Assembly (NCBI GenBank): GCA_036897485.1
Contig: JAYMTF010001246.1
Span: 1 to 25,033, forward strand
Length of the DNA stretch: 25,033 bases
DNA from: Pelargonium nanum
Lineage: Eukaryota; Streptophyta; Magnoliopsida; Geraniales; Geraniaceae
Direction: 5' to 3'
Of the stretch, positions 1 to 10,674 are shown piece by piece. The notes beneath the pieces are model-generated. The model saw nothing but the letters and a program-made list of their open reading frames with translations, did not search any database and had not been told where the DNA came from. Positions within the stretch are counted from its first letter, which is position 1. Each line of letters starts with the position of its first letter. A program made the position numbers and the translations under genes.

Positions 1-312
1 CAAATTCATCCCCAGATCTTCCTGCGAGACGGTTACGAGCCAACCCTGCGATGCATAGCAGACTTTTCCGGCCGCCTCCGGTAGGATTCTGGTAAGAATT
101 TTGGACCGCGAGAGGCTGTAAAATTCGCGAAAAGCTTTGCCTTTCTTTTCTGCAAGCATCAGCCACGGAATCGAAGAGCCTTTAAAATTGACCTTGATCG
201 CTGCTGATTTCCATTGTCGACAAACGGCTCCGAAGACAACAAAGTCTTCGTATTCCAATCGGCCGGCAATAAGAGCCACAAGATCGCTGTGAAGCTCTGC
301 CCAATCAGCCAT
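1..312 (-). CDS. F-box/DUF295 (SKIP23-like) protein, N-terminal part
   Basis: This is the first 104 codons of a minus-strand gene that continues beyond the left edge. Reading starts at the ATG complementary to 310-312 and stays open to position 1. The protein begins MADWAELHSDLVALIAGRLE. This is a typical F-box opening (W-x-x-L-x-x-D-L-V-x-x-I-x-x-R-L) and is followed by F-G-A-V-C-R-Q-W-K-S. Next come PWLML (about residue 60), REFYSL and LPEA-GK-C-ASQGWL, the hallmark blocks at the start of the plant DUF295 beta-propeller-like domain. Plant proteins of this type bind SKP1 through the F-box and serve as substrate adaptors in SCF ubiquitin ligases. The substrate cannot be inferred. The beta-propeller part and the C-terminus lie outside the window, so it is unknown whether the full gene is intact. 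Family assignment is firm; subfamily and function are open. Confidence 0.82.
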   Translation of the reverse strand, partial: MADWAELHSDLVALIAGRLEYEDFVVFGAVCRQWKSAAIKVNFKGSSIPWLMLAEKKGKAFREFYSLSRSKILTRILPEAAGKVCYASQGWLVTVSQEDLGMNL

Positions 313-364
313 ATCAAACCCTAACAACAACGATACAAAATAGTTATTGCTTTACTTTGTGGAG

Positions 365-372
365 CATATATA
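365..372 (-). promoter_or_regulatory. Candidate TATA box of the F-box gene
   Basis: The minus strand reads TATATATG here, 53 bases upstream of the F-box ATG. That spacing suits a TATA box with a short 5' UTR of roughly 20-30 bases. No transcript start can be seen, so this is positional inference. Confidence 0.4.
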
Positions 373-1330
373 CATAGGCGCCATAAATTGGTTTCCGAAA
401 AGGGCAAGGAGAACATTAACTAATTGACTCAATTAAAATAGGAAAAGGTTTCAACTGATTTATTGTTTGAATTTAGTTATTATAATGTGGGATATCAATA
501 GATGGAAACTGTTCTAATACTTGTAATAGGAGAGGCGGTTTAACAACCCGAACCTGACCCAAAACATGTCTTGTCAGCTCTAGAGGAGGTGTGCCCGGTA
601 AACTGTTGGTGACTATTTCAACTCTCGTGGATGACGGGCACACGGACCGGGGGGTTTCAGTAGTGAGATGAGACGAAATGGAGCGACCCAATGGAAGCAA
701 ATCCTACAGAAATGTCATCGCAAATTCCATAGCAAACACTGGAAATTCTTGTAAGGATTTTATTTTGTGTTCATACTCTTGATGGCATTGAACCATTACT
801 AGGAACATATTCCAATTTAACGTGAATGCTTATTTCTGATAGCCTATGCAATGCTCTAATATGGTCGTTTAGCTAAATATCTAGCTGCTTTGCTAAATCT
901 CCAGAGAGTATCCTCATCAGTTAATTCCTTGTATTATCAATATCATAGTCGTAAATTGATACTTATGTACGAAAAGAGTGAACGCGGTAATGTTATTAAG
1001 CTTACAAACCCCCAAAATGCAGCCAAGCGAGTCAAATACAAATAACATTACCAAAAGCACTACGAATACGAACAAACTTCTGGGGAAAAAAGAAGTGTAT
1101 TTGAGGAAAGAAAATCGGAAAGGGAACTTAAGCTCCGATTTTGTCTTTAGAGTAAATGGAAAATAGAGATTAAACAAAACATAAACTTGGGAATCAATTC
1201 AAGCCTATGAAGAAAAAGCCTGCTATATAGTAAAGAAAGAAACTGAAATTATTGACATAATGTGAAAGTCGATAAATTTGAAACTTCAATAAGCTTATAA
1301 GTGCTAAATAACATGTTTGACAATCCATCT
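373..1330. other. Intergenic region with no supported gene
   Basis: This stretch is mostly AT-rich and holds only short chance ORFs. A GC-richer patch at about 540-700 contains a 9-bp inverted repeat (GTGTGCCCG at 589-597 and its complement at 635-643). It also contains a 75-codon minus-strand ORF (473-700) that I do not recognise. The patch could be a relic of a mobile element, but nothing diagnostic remains. I see no tRNA, rRNA or protein gene. Confidence 0.5.
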
Positions 1331-1339
1331 AAATTCAAT

Positions 1340-1885
1340 CTTTGAAGGTCACAAACAGATTATCCACAAGCCTCACTCGCCAACCTTCCAAAACAGCTTA
1401 ACAATTAAGACACAAATTGATTGATGATAAGAAAAAAGGTCACAAACAGATTATCCTTCAAAGAGCAACTTGCAACAACTCAAATAATCAAAAGTACAGT
1501 AGAGAGAGATCTACATTGACACATGTCTCACCAATCTTCCAAAACACCTTGAACACAAAATTTCTATAGGAGAGAGAGAGTTGGTCTCAAACAAACAATC
1601 AACACAAGATCAATCCTCCCAAAATCCTCAAAGAGCAACATTGCAACAACACAAAGAATCCACAGCACAATCTTCCGAAACACCTTAACAATAAGAAGAC
1701 ACACAAAAATTGGCCTCAAACAGATTATAATCTTCCCCAAAACTTCAAAGAGCAACATTGAAACAACACAAACAATCTATAGCACAATTGAAACAACACA
1801 AACAATCTATAGCACATTATATAGAGATCCTTAGAATCACACAAAGATCACCAATCTTCCAAAACACATAATTGATCACAAACAG
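1340..1885. repeat. Degenerate minisatellite-like repeat block
   Basis: A few related phrases recur irregularly. A CAATCTTCCAAAACACCTT-like phrase occurs near 1381, 1532, 1668 and 1852. CAAAGAGCAACATTGCAACA-like phrases occur near 1459, 1629 and 1746. CACAAACAGATTAT-like phrases occur near 1350, 1441, 1717 and 1877. Spacings run from about 115 to 185 bases, so the block looks like an old tandem array that has diverged and been interrupted. No protein-coding pattern is visible. The minus-strand ORF at 1564-1758 is explained by the repeat composition. Confidence 0.65.
1757..1816. repeat. Exact 30-bp tandem duplication
   Basis: Two head-to-tail identical 30-base units (1757-1786 and 1787-1816) each begin ATTGAAACAACACAAACAAT and end CTATAGCACA. 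The lack of divergence contrasts with the surrounding degenerate repeats and suggests a recent slippage or unequal-exchange event. Confidence 0.9.
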
Positions 1886-1919
1886 ATCATCGTCACTATT
1901 TCGGAAAAATCAACAGAGT

Positions 1920-2310
1920 CAGCCCTAGCCCTAGCCCTAGCGATGAAGCCCTAGCCATTTGAGTCGACAGTCTGGCCTGAGAACCTCATGGGCCTTGACC
2001 TCTGGGCCTGTAAGGGCGTATTGGTGCCGGAACCGAAGCAGGAGCGGCAGGCTGTAGTGCAGGAGCTGCCGTTGGGCGGAGAGCAGAGGCTCGCGGCTGT
2101 GGGAGGAGAGCAGAGGCTGGTGGCGGTGGCGGCGGGCGGAAAGGAGGGTGGTAGTGGTTGGCTCGTTTGGCGGAAAGGAGCGGTGGGGATTCGGCGGGGG
2201 CACCAATCTCAGTCCACAGTGGTTTTTTGACTGGCGACTCAGAAACCGGGACCTGCTCTTCCTCGTCGCCGCCATCTCCTTCGCATTCTACAGGAGGATG
2301 GTGGAACCTG
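1920..2310. other. GC-rich island with overlapping ORFs, unrecognised
   Basis: Base composition changes sharply here from AT-rich to GC-rich. The left edge carries repeated CCCTAG units (about 1923-1956). Several frames are open on both strands, including minus-strand 1937-2275 and plus-strand 1988-2230, as often happens in GC-rich DNA, so an open frame alone is weak evidence. One minus-strand frame gives an acidic start (GDGGDEEEQVPVSESPVKKP) followed by a proline-rich stretch. That composition is more protein-like than the other frames and could be the N-terminal exon of a dead or truncated gene, or a captured gene fragment. I do not recognise a family and propose no function. Confidence 0.35.
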
Positions 2311-4385
2311 TGATTTCTGTCGGACGATCAATTTCAAGTCCAGGAAAATCATCCTTTCCTTCGGTGTATCTTTTGAATTGTCATCGACCTCTTTCGGGTC
2401 ATATTAGAAACATACAAAAGCAAAAGCATATAAAAGCTATATATGATTTAATGTCTTGAGAGTATTGATATATATAGTCTCATATTACCACGTAATTCTG
2501 TTCATGGGTTGTTTTTGGCAAATGAAGTCCTCCCATATTTATACTACTAGTCTTACAAAATGAATGACTAAGATTTAAAATACAAATGCACAATTAACGG
2601 TTTGAATTGTTGCTCTAGAATATTCTACCAATTATAAACTACACCGCACAAATCTAGAAACTAGGATGGATGAAATTATAATAAGTTCTCCAACCATTAC
2701 AACCTCCCACAAAGAGTAGGACAAATTATGAACTATACAGTCTATACCAATTATGAACTATATTCAATTTACTAAATATCTGTAAATTCGGGTTCTAATT
2801 GTCAGATCTAAACTCTCGGCTAATTGTCAATTATTTTAGTTGGAGAGTAAAATTTGTTCTTGCTTCCTTAATATACAAAATTAAAGTCGTTTAGAATGTT
2901 ATTAACGTGCAAGCTACCAAAAATTAGATTCAATTATTAGTCAATTTTAAAGTGCTCCGGAATCTTCTCTCTCCAGTTCATGGTCTCATGTTTAAGTACT
3001 ATTAAAACTCTTGGAGGATATAATTCTGTGAAGATACATGAGTAAACTAATGAGAAAAGACACTAATCATATATTCTTTTTGCTCTATAAACAATAACAA
3101 CATGTCGAGATTGATGTTTATTTTATTACATTAATTAATTTGTGGGTGGCCACAATTTCTTAAATGTGAAAATCGAGCATTGGAGACAAATTTTAGCACC
3201 ATAGTCTTCATGCATGCATGATTCACACTTTTAACGAGTTTCTTTATTATATACATATATACACATATTTAACGAGTTTTCATATTCTATATCTATACAA
3301 AGAGAGAGTTGACGGAGAGTTTTGAATGAGTCTCGGTCAAGTCAACGAGGAGATATCATTACACAATTTAACAATAATTCCCGTTCTAATTTTCGGATCT
3401 ATCTTTTTGCATATTTCAGTTTGTAATAACTTTTTTCGTTATATATATAGATTAATACAAGTCATTAATGAAAATGTAACACTGACTCACTTCAGTTCCG
3501 CAAATCTATTAAAACTAGTATGTGTAAAATTTTAATGAAATGTTTGTTATGAAATTGGTCTAACCTAATCTAAAGGTCTATCCACAAATTTTGTGCATTG
3601 AAAATGTGATCGTTTCTTACACGTCTTAGCCTTTTTCTTATTAAAAACAATTTTTTTTTGAAGTAGTTGATCTGATTCCAACTATTATATTAATAATTTT
3701 ATTATAAAAAATTAACTATTATATAAATTAAGATACGTGGAAATGTTGAAAAGTGGCAATGAGCTCCCATGTGCCTTGAGAAAAATGCACTATAGTATTA
3801 TCCCATGAAGATTGCAAATTAATTAAGCCATTTAAAACATACTATATGGTACTATAAAATAGCAAAAGCAACCAACTATTATCTTGTGGACTTGTTGTAA
3901 TAATTTGCAGTGAAAATGGAAAATTTGTGTGATGATTATACACCAATTGGTGGGGAAGATTAAGAAAATAAGAAGATAAGATTAAAAAAATAATAATAAT
4001 AATAAAAAAAGAAGAAGATAAGATTCACCAATCCTATTTATTTCAATTATATATTTTACTATATATCCAAACCCACTTCAAAAACCTTATTAAGATAGAA
4101 GAAAATGAAACAATTCTTAGACATTGTATTAAAGATTTGTAATCAATCTTATCTAATTTTAAGACATTACTTAATGATAGGACATACCTTTAATATAAGA
4201 TCCTCTTTATGCGGATGACTTAAGAAATTAATACGCCAATTCTGTTATTCATTTATTTTATAGAACACTGTATTTAAGTGATGATCCATATAATCAATTT
4301 TTCACATTGTTCATCAATCTTAAATTTTGTATCCACATATCCCACAAAAGAAAAATAAAATGTATCCACGCCCGTTAGTTGTAGG
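2311..4385. other. AT-rich intergenic region
   Basis: No gene is supported in this interval. It holds short AT-rich repeats. An ACCAATTATGAACTATA-like phrase occurs near 2627, 2721 and 2747. A poly-A/AAT stretch at about 3983-4010 is flanked by two copies of AAGAAGATAAGATT (3970-3983 and 4012-4025). The 69-codon ORF at 3326-3535 has no recognisable motif. Confidence 0.5.
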
Positions 4386-4389
4386 ATTC

Positions 4390-4715
4390 ACGATTTATGT
4401 TATCGTATAGTGTTAAAAATTTAATATTTTGTTAAACATGTTAATTTGAATCGAATTTAATTATTTAACGGGTTTAATTACACGATACAAACACAATCTG
4501 TTTATGAGCGTTCGACACAATTGACACCACGATATGTTTAATTAAACATGCTAGTTGGGTTAAATGAGTTCATTTTAAACACGACATGATTATCAAACGA
4601 GTTTAGTTGCTCAACACAAACCCAATTAAGCTGAACACAAACTTGCTTGAACTCGTTTCATGTTCATGTCATATCACAGGTGAGAATGCAAATTGTCATC
4701 CCTCGTTAGTTTATT
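4390..4715. repeat. Relic of a dispersed plant repeat
   Basis: The stretch is full of short phrases such as AACGGGTTTAATTACACGA, CACGACATGATTATCAAACG and AACACAAACCCAATTAAGCT. It ends near AAATTGTCATCCC. This texture (alternating ACACGA/AACACAAAC and ACGGGTTTAA phrases closing with TTGNCA-CCC) resembles a widespread non-autonomous plant repeat, here much decayed. A perfect 16-bp palindrome lies at 4534-4549. The assignment rests on remembered texture and has not been aligned. Confidence 0.35.
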
Positions 4716-4719
4716 ATAA

Positions 4720-5244
4720 CAAAAAAACTACAACCTTTTTCATCTTGTGACATACATGTTATTCGGTTATCTAAATACTTATCGATTTTATATTTTCATT
4801 TTATATTTTTCACTACCATTTATTTTCATATTGGTCAGACGACATCGTTTTGAGGAACAGTTGCCGTAATAATCAGTTGGTTGGGCACGTGATGCATTAA
4901 CGTAGACCAATCTATTACGTCGTCGTTATTCCCATCAATGATCATCTTACACGCCTCTGACCAGTCAGCATATCCTACGTGGCATTTCCATTACAATTTG
5001 TAATAATAATATTATTATTTATAATACAAAATTTCAATACAAAATGTCCTGAATTGAATTTGAAGAGTCTGTAAAGGAAACAACGAGAAGGACAGACCAA
5101 GCAAACAAGGCAAGCTTCACGTTTTTTCTGGTTTCTTTCTCTTTTCTCTCCCATTAATTACCGAACCAATTTCAATTTTTCCCATTTCATTTCATTGATT
5201 TATACTCTTTATTGCTACAGATTGTTGCAAGGTCGACGAGGAAG
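4720..5244 (+). promoter_or_regulatory. CLC-c promoter and 5' UTR with ACGT elements
   Basis: This is the region immediately upstream of the CLC-c start codon. It contains a G-box core CACGTG at 4886-4891 and an ABRE-like ACGTGGC at 4977-4983, about 90 bases apart. The stretch at 5000-5035 is AT-rich and could include a TATA element. A CT-rich leader typical of plant 5' UTRs runs from about 5120 to 5200. A TTTATTGCTACAG phrase at 5208-5220 could be the acceptor of a leader intron, but no partner donor was identified. Paired ACGT elements are commonly associated with abscisic-acid or light response in plants; any such response here is inference. Confidence 0.45.
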
Positions 5245-8200
5245 ATGGATCGGAGAGAGCGGAGTGATATAGTGGATGAGGGGTTGGCTGATCGGAAAGA
5301 TGGATTGGATCAGTCGCCGGACATGGAATCGGGAATTGGGTCGCCGGAGGACAAGGAATTTGGGATGAGACAGCCTCTGCTCGCCAAGAACAGAATGAAC
5401 AATACGTCTCAGATTGCCATTGTTGGCGCCAAAGTCTGTCCCATTGAGAGCCTCGACTACGAGTATGTTTCATTTCCCTTTCGCTCTAATCGATTTTTTG
5501 TTTGTTTCCCGAGAAACCTGATGAAATGCCAAAATAAAGTTCGCGTTTTTACTGTTTGTCGACAAGTTAACTGAGCTCAGTGAGAAAAAAATGAGAAATG
5601 TGCGTACGCTATCCTCTGTTTGGATGCTGAGAAAATCGAGGAGAGATAAAAAAAAAAACTAATTTTTTTTTACTGAGCTCGAGTTAAGTTTTTGGAAGCT
5701 ATTTTGTGATGCGAGAAGCAGACAAACGTAGGATCTTTGAATTTCTTATTGTTTTTATAGCTTTTTGTTGGTTTGTTTTTAGTTTGGTTATTTGACCTTC
5801 AGATTGGTAATTTTTTGCTCTGAGTTTCATTTTTAACAGTGGTTGGTTATTAAATTGAAAGTTGAAGAAGGTCTCTCTGACAATGAGTTGTGTTTCAATA
5901 ATTTAATATTGGGGCCTCATAATTTCAGGCTTTTATTTGAAAATATGGCACATACAATTCATTAGGCAAACAACACTGATCTCAATAGAAGATCTCATTA
6001 CAAGATCAGACATGTCAGAAGAAGTGTATTATGAAAGTTGTATCAATAACTTTCTGGAACTTATTATTTTTTAAACTATGGTCGAAATAAACTAACTAGT
6101 ATATGTTATGTTATGGTTGTTTTTATATACATTTGGGCAGGATGGTCGAGAATGATCTTTTTAAGCAAGATTGGAGGTCCAGAAAGAAGGTGGAGATATT
6201 TCAGTATGTTGTTCTCAAGTGGACTCTTGCACTCCTTATTGGGTTAAGTACAGGGCTTGTGGGGTTCTGCAATAATCTTGCTGTTGAAAATTTAGCTGGT
6301 TTCAAACTTCTGCTTACCAGCAATCTCATGATCAAGGAAAAGTAAGTCTAACTACTACCAGCAGATATATTAGACACATTATAGTATAGTTTACAAGGTG
6401 GAAACAAACCAGTACCTACATTAACATATCTACCTGATTTGTTTAAACTTTGAGTTTCATTAATTCTTAGATTGAATTTATGGTGTTATTTAGTAGCCTC
6501 ATGGTCCAGTTATATACGTGTGAAGTGTTACTACTGAAAGTATCAGCATACAGTTAATGGCTAAAACTGATTGAGGCTTAAGAATAGGAGTGTATCATTT
6601 ATTAAATACTAGCTCCTTTGCGCTCATCTTTTGCTTTGCTTTGCTTTATTGTATCCTTTTCCTTTTTAATGTGGAGATCTATTCTCTGTGCTTGGAGTTT
6701 GAAGTACAGCCTTGTAATATCTCTGATATTTGTTATACCAATCTTTGATTTTCATTACAAGGGTTTATTATTGTTCAATTTATACCTTTTTGCTCATCCT
6801 TATACATATTAAGAGGTTGGTAGATTGTTGTAATCTTCAATAACAACTTAATGCTTTGAAAAATCCTTTCCTTAATACTTTTATTTTTGGAGTACCTATG
6901 AAATGATCTCTTCTCCAATGCAGGTATTATCAGGCATTTGTGGCATTTGCGGGTTGCAACCTGGTTTTGGCCGTTGCTGCTGCAGCCCTTTGTGCTTACA
7001 TTGGCCCTGCAGCAGCTGGCTCTGGCATACCAGAGGTGAAAGCATACCTCAACGGCGTAGATGCTCATTCCATATTGGCACCAAGTACTCTCTTTGTAAA
7101 GGTGAGTCACTTGTTACTCGCTACGCAAACAAACAAACATTTTCGGTTTAATAATATAGAAGCCATTTTTTGGGTATTATGGATAATATTTCATCCAATA
7201 CAAATACAGGGACTAAATCCCTGAGGAACATACTTTTATTTGCTACAGGATAAAAGCATACTGTACTTTTTTTGTTCTTCTTTAAGAATTGACTCCGACA
7301 TTTAGCAATCACATCCCATTTTGCGTTACTCCTTTTTATGTTATTTTAGCTCTGTCTGTAGCCGTTTTCTTCCTCTTTAACCTAGATCACAATGCTTCGT
7401 GTCACCAATAAAACAGAAATTCAACTTCTTAGATTTATATGCCAATATCCCTATGAACCTGTGAGATTTTAATTTTGTCTAGCCTACTAAGAACTTATAA
7501 TTATAACTTAAACTGGGAACCAAATGAAAAGAATAAGGAAAAATAACAGACATTATAGGTACATTTACTGATGTACAAGGGTGTCGGAGATTCCATTACC
7601 CATGGAAGGTTGAGATGTTCTGTTTCTATTATCTGTGACTGATACTTAGAAAGTGAACTTGTATTTTTAATCATTAATTTGGCATACTATCAACACCATG
7701 TTGCAAATATCTAAACAAGCAAATTTATGCAGATTTTTGGTTCAATCTTTGGAGTCGCTGCCGGACTTGTTGTGGGTAAGGAAGGACCTATGGTACATAC
7801 TGGCGCTTGCATAGCCAATTTACTTGGACAAGGTGGTTCTCGCAAGTACCACTTGACTTGGAGATGGCTCAGATACTTTAAAAATGACAGGGATCGACGG
7901 GATTTAATAACATGTGGGGCTGCTGCTGGTGTAGCAGCTGCTTTCCGTGCCCCAGTTGGTGGGGTCCTCTTTGCACTTGAAGAAGCTGCTTCATGGTATC
8001 ATCTCTCTCTCTCTCTCTCTCTGCGATGTTGCTAACTTTTCTTTTAGTCAGTTCTTGCCACGGGCATGAAATTTAGGCATTCATGTTAAATATTTAGGAA
8101 GTATTTTGTTATTTTGTGTAATAAAATATATTTATGTTTGGATTAATCCCACTAAAAGCAGAGTAACAGAGGTTTATCTGGTAAAATAGCAAATGGTGTT

Positions 8201-10404
8201 ACAGAAAGAAAAAATGATGATAATTCATTATCTTCTTAACTTTTGAGTGTATACTTGAATTCCATGTTGGTGCAGAATCTAGTTTTGACACAAGGTTCAG
8301 CTTATTTCCTTTTCAGGTTGAAAAATTCATTGCTTCTGTAATTTAATGACTTGTGGGTAGAAAACCTGTTGTACTTTTAGCATTCTGCTCTTCCTCAACA
8401 TTAATCTTGTTCTTACTTTTACTATTTTGTATTATAGGTGGAGAAGTGCTCTTCTTTGGAGGACATTTTTCACAACAGCTGTAGTAGCAGTTGTATTAAG
8501 AGGCTTAATAGAGTTTTGCCGGAGTGGACAATGTGGACTATTTGGACAAGGAGGTCTTATTATGTTTGATGTTAATTCATCATTAGCCACTTACGGCACC
8601 CCTGATCTACTGGCAGTTATATTGCTTGGAATCATCGGAGGCATTCTTGGAAGTCTGTACAATTATCTCGTGGATAAGGTACTCCGTACCTACAGCGTCA
8701 TCAATGAGTATGTGCTTGAAATCCCTTGATATATCTTATGATTTCATTTGTTTCTTCACCAAAATCTAGACGGTTGAAACAAATTTTTGATAATTGTGTA
8801 CAGTGATTCAGATTTTTAAGAAGCATTTGATAATATCACGTTAACGGCAATAATTGGCATATTTTATGAATCTAGGAAACATTTTGATATATTTGAACTG
8901 TTTTGGCTATTCTGAATTGTTAACAATAGATGCTTCTGTGCATACAACAGGCATTGTTTTTTCATTTGTATTTTTATTGTAATATCACCTTTGAAAGTAC
9001 TGGTTACTGTGTTTAATGATTATAAAGCAGTATTTACACGTTTAGATATGTATTGCATAAGTGGATTTGCCATTGCTGATATAAATATAATTTGCAGGAG
9101 AGGTCCTTTGTTCAAAATTTTGCTCGTGATCACCATATCCCTTCTAACCTCTTGTTGCGCTTTTGGTATTCCGTGGCTTGCACATTGCACCCCGTGTCCT
9201 CCTCATATGAAAGATCAGTGCCCCACAGTAGATCACTCTGGCGACTACAAGATTTTTCAGTGTCCACCAAATCATTTCAATGACCTTGCCTCCTTATTGC
9301 TTAACACCAATGACGATGCTATTCGCAACCTTCTTAGCTCTGGCAATGAAAGGAAATTCCATCTCTCTACCCTTATAATATTTTTTTCTGCTATCTACTG
9401 TCTTGGCATTATCACTTATGGCATCGCTGTTCCCGCTGGGCTCTTCATCCCTGTCATACTCGCTGGAGCCTCTTATGGACGCCTTGTTGGAACTTTTTTT
9501 TATTCTTTCACAAATCTTGATGTGGGTTTCTTTGCCCTCCTTGGAGCTGCCTCCTTCCTCGGTGGCACCATGAGAATGACCGTTTCACTCTGTGTCATAC
9601 TTCTCGAACTAACTAATGACCTATTGATGCTCCCGCTGATGATGCTCGTTCTCCTTATTTCAAAAACTGTCGCTGACTGTTTCAACAAGGGCGTCTACGA
9701 CCAAATCGTGAAAATGAAGGGGCTGCCTTACATGGAAGCTCATGCAGAACCATATATGAGGAATTTGGTGGCGAGAGATGTTGTTTCTGGCCCACTCTTT
9801 ACATTCTCCGCAGTTGAGAAAGTGGGGAACATAGTACACACTTTGAAGTTAACGAGACACAATGGGTTCCCTGTGATTGATGAACCGCCTTTCTCAGACG
9901 CACCAGAGCTGTGCGGGCTTGCTCTGAGGTCTCATCTACTCGTGTTGCTCAAGGGAAAGAAGTTTACAAAGCAGAAAGAGAGGACTACGACACAGATTCT
10001 GAAAAGTTTCAAAGCGCATGACTTTGCAAAGGCAGGATTAGGCAAGGGAGTGAAGCTGGAGGATTTGGACTTCACTCAGGAGGAAATGGAGATGTATATT
10101 GATCTCCATCCTATCGCGAATACATCCCCGTACACAGTGGTGGAGACAATGTCACTAGCCAAAGCTGCAGTCCTGTTTCGCGAGCTTGGCCTCAGGCACT
10201 TGTGCGTCGTGCCAAAAACACCAGGGGTAAGAACCTCTCTCTATATCTATCTCAATCTCATTGCTTACCATGTCAATGTGAAAATGATCGTTTTCGGATA
10301 TTTGTTTCTTGCAGAGGCCTCCGATTGTTGGAATCCTGACAAGGCACGATTTCATGCCGGAACACATATGGGGACTCTATCCACAATTTAGGAAACACAA
10401 GTAG
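5245..10404 (+). CDS. CLC-c: CLC-c type vacuolar anion channel/exchanger
   Basis: Seven exons join to 782 codons: 5245-5462, 6141-6341, 6924-7101, 7733-7995, 8438-8707, 9098-10226, 10315-10404. All introns are GT-AG and phases match. The ATG at 5245 opens MDRRERSDIVDEGL. CLC proteins are dimers with one anion pathway per subunit. The selectivity motif is GSGIPE (172-177) with serine, the chloride-preferring form, where nitrate-selective plant CLC-a has proline. The gating glutamate is kept in GKEGP (E216), and the proton glutamate in FALEE (E283), so coupled chloride/proton exchange is expected. Two CBS domains occupy about 600-770. Length and sequence fit Arabidopsis CLC-c (about 780 residues), a tonoplast protein linked to chloride homeostasis, stomatal movement and salt tolerance. 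Orthology is judged from memory of the family. No frameshift or missing residue was seen. Confidence 0.95.
8002..8022. repeat. (TC)n microsatellite in CLC-c intron 4
   Basis: Ten TC units plus a T start only six bases after the GT donor of intron 4 (7996-7997). Its position beside a splice donor makes length variation potentially relevant to splicing, and it would be polymorphic as a marker. Confidence 0.9.
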
Positions 10405-10674
10405 GTAGGTAGCTGCTGGTATAGCTTGCCATTCATTTTGAGGCTTTACAAAGTTTCTATTGCTTTATTGTTGACATAATCCTTTTCTGTTATCTTGATA
10501 GGCAGTGGTTGTAGCCTTTAGGACAGGAATGGTAATCAGAGATTTTTGCTGTGATTTACTTTTGAAATATTAAAGCAATTAATGGTAAAATTTCTATTGG
10601 TTTGGAAGCCCAAATTCTGTAAGTTATGCTCATGTATATTGATTGATTTTTTCATTTTTTGCTAAAAAGCTGCA
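10405..10674 (+). other. CLC-c 3' UTR and downstream flank
   Basis: This follows the TAG at 10402-10404. It is T-rich and contains plant-like far-upstream TTGTA/TGTAA-type phrases and an A-rich stretch (about 10565-10592). No canonical AATAAA lies close to the stop, so the poly(A) site cannot be fixed. Confidence 0.4.

Noticed and set aside
473..700. A 75-codon minus-strand ORF with a composition somewhat like a protein
   Set aside because: No domain or motif is recognisable, it lacks promoter context, and it lies in a GC-richer patch where open frames arise by chance.
978..1177. Overlapping ORFs on both strands (917-1177 minus, 978-1166 plus)
   Set aside because: They are low-complexity products of AT-rich sequence and overlap each other with no family signal.
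1564..1758. Minus-strand ORF with a repeated MLLFE phrase
   Set aside because: The repeated peptide is simply translation of the degenerate DNA repeat block.
1921..1956. CCCTAG repeats as an interstitial telomere
   Set aside because: The plant telomere unit is CCCTAAA. These units differ and are few, so an ancient telomere fusion is not supported.
5192..5473. Minus-strand 93-codon ORF opposite CLC-c exon 1
   Set aside because: It is a shadow of the real exon; the plus-strand reading has family similarity and the minus-strand one has none.
6775..7110. Minus-strand 111-codon ORF across CLC-c exon 3
   Set aside because: It is antisense to a conserved transporter exon and has no motif of its own.
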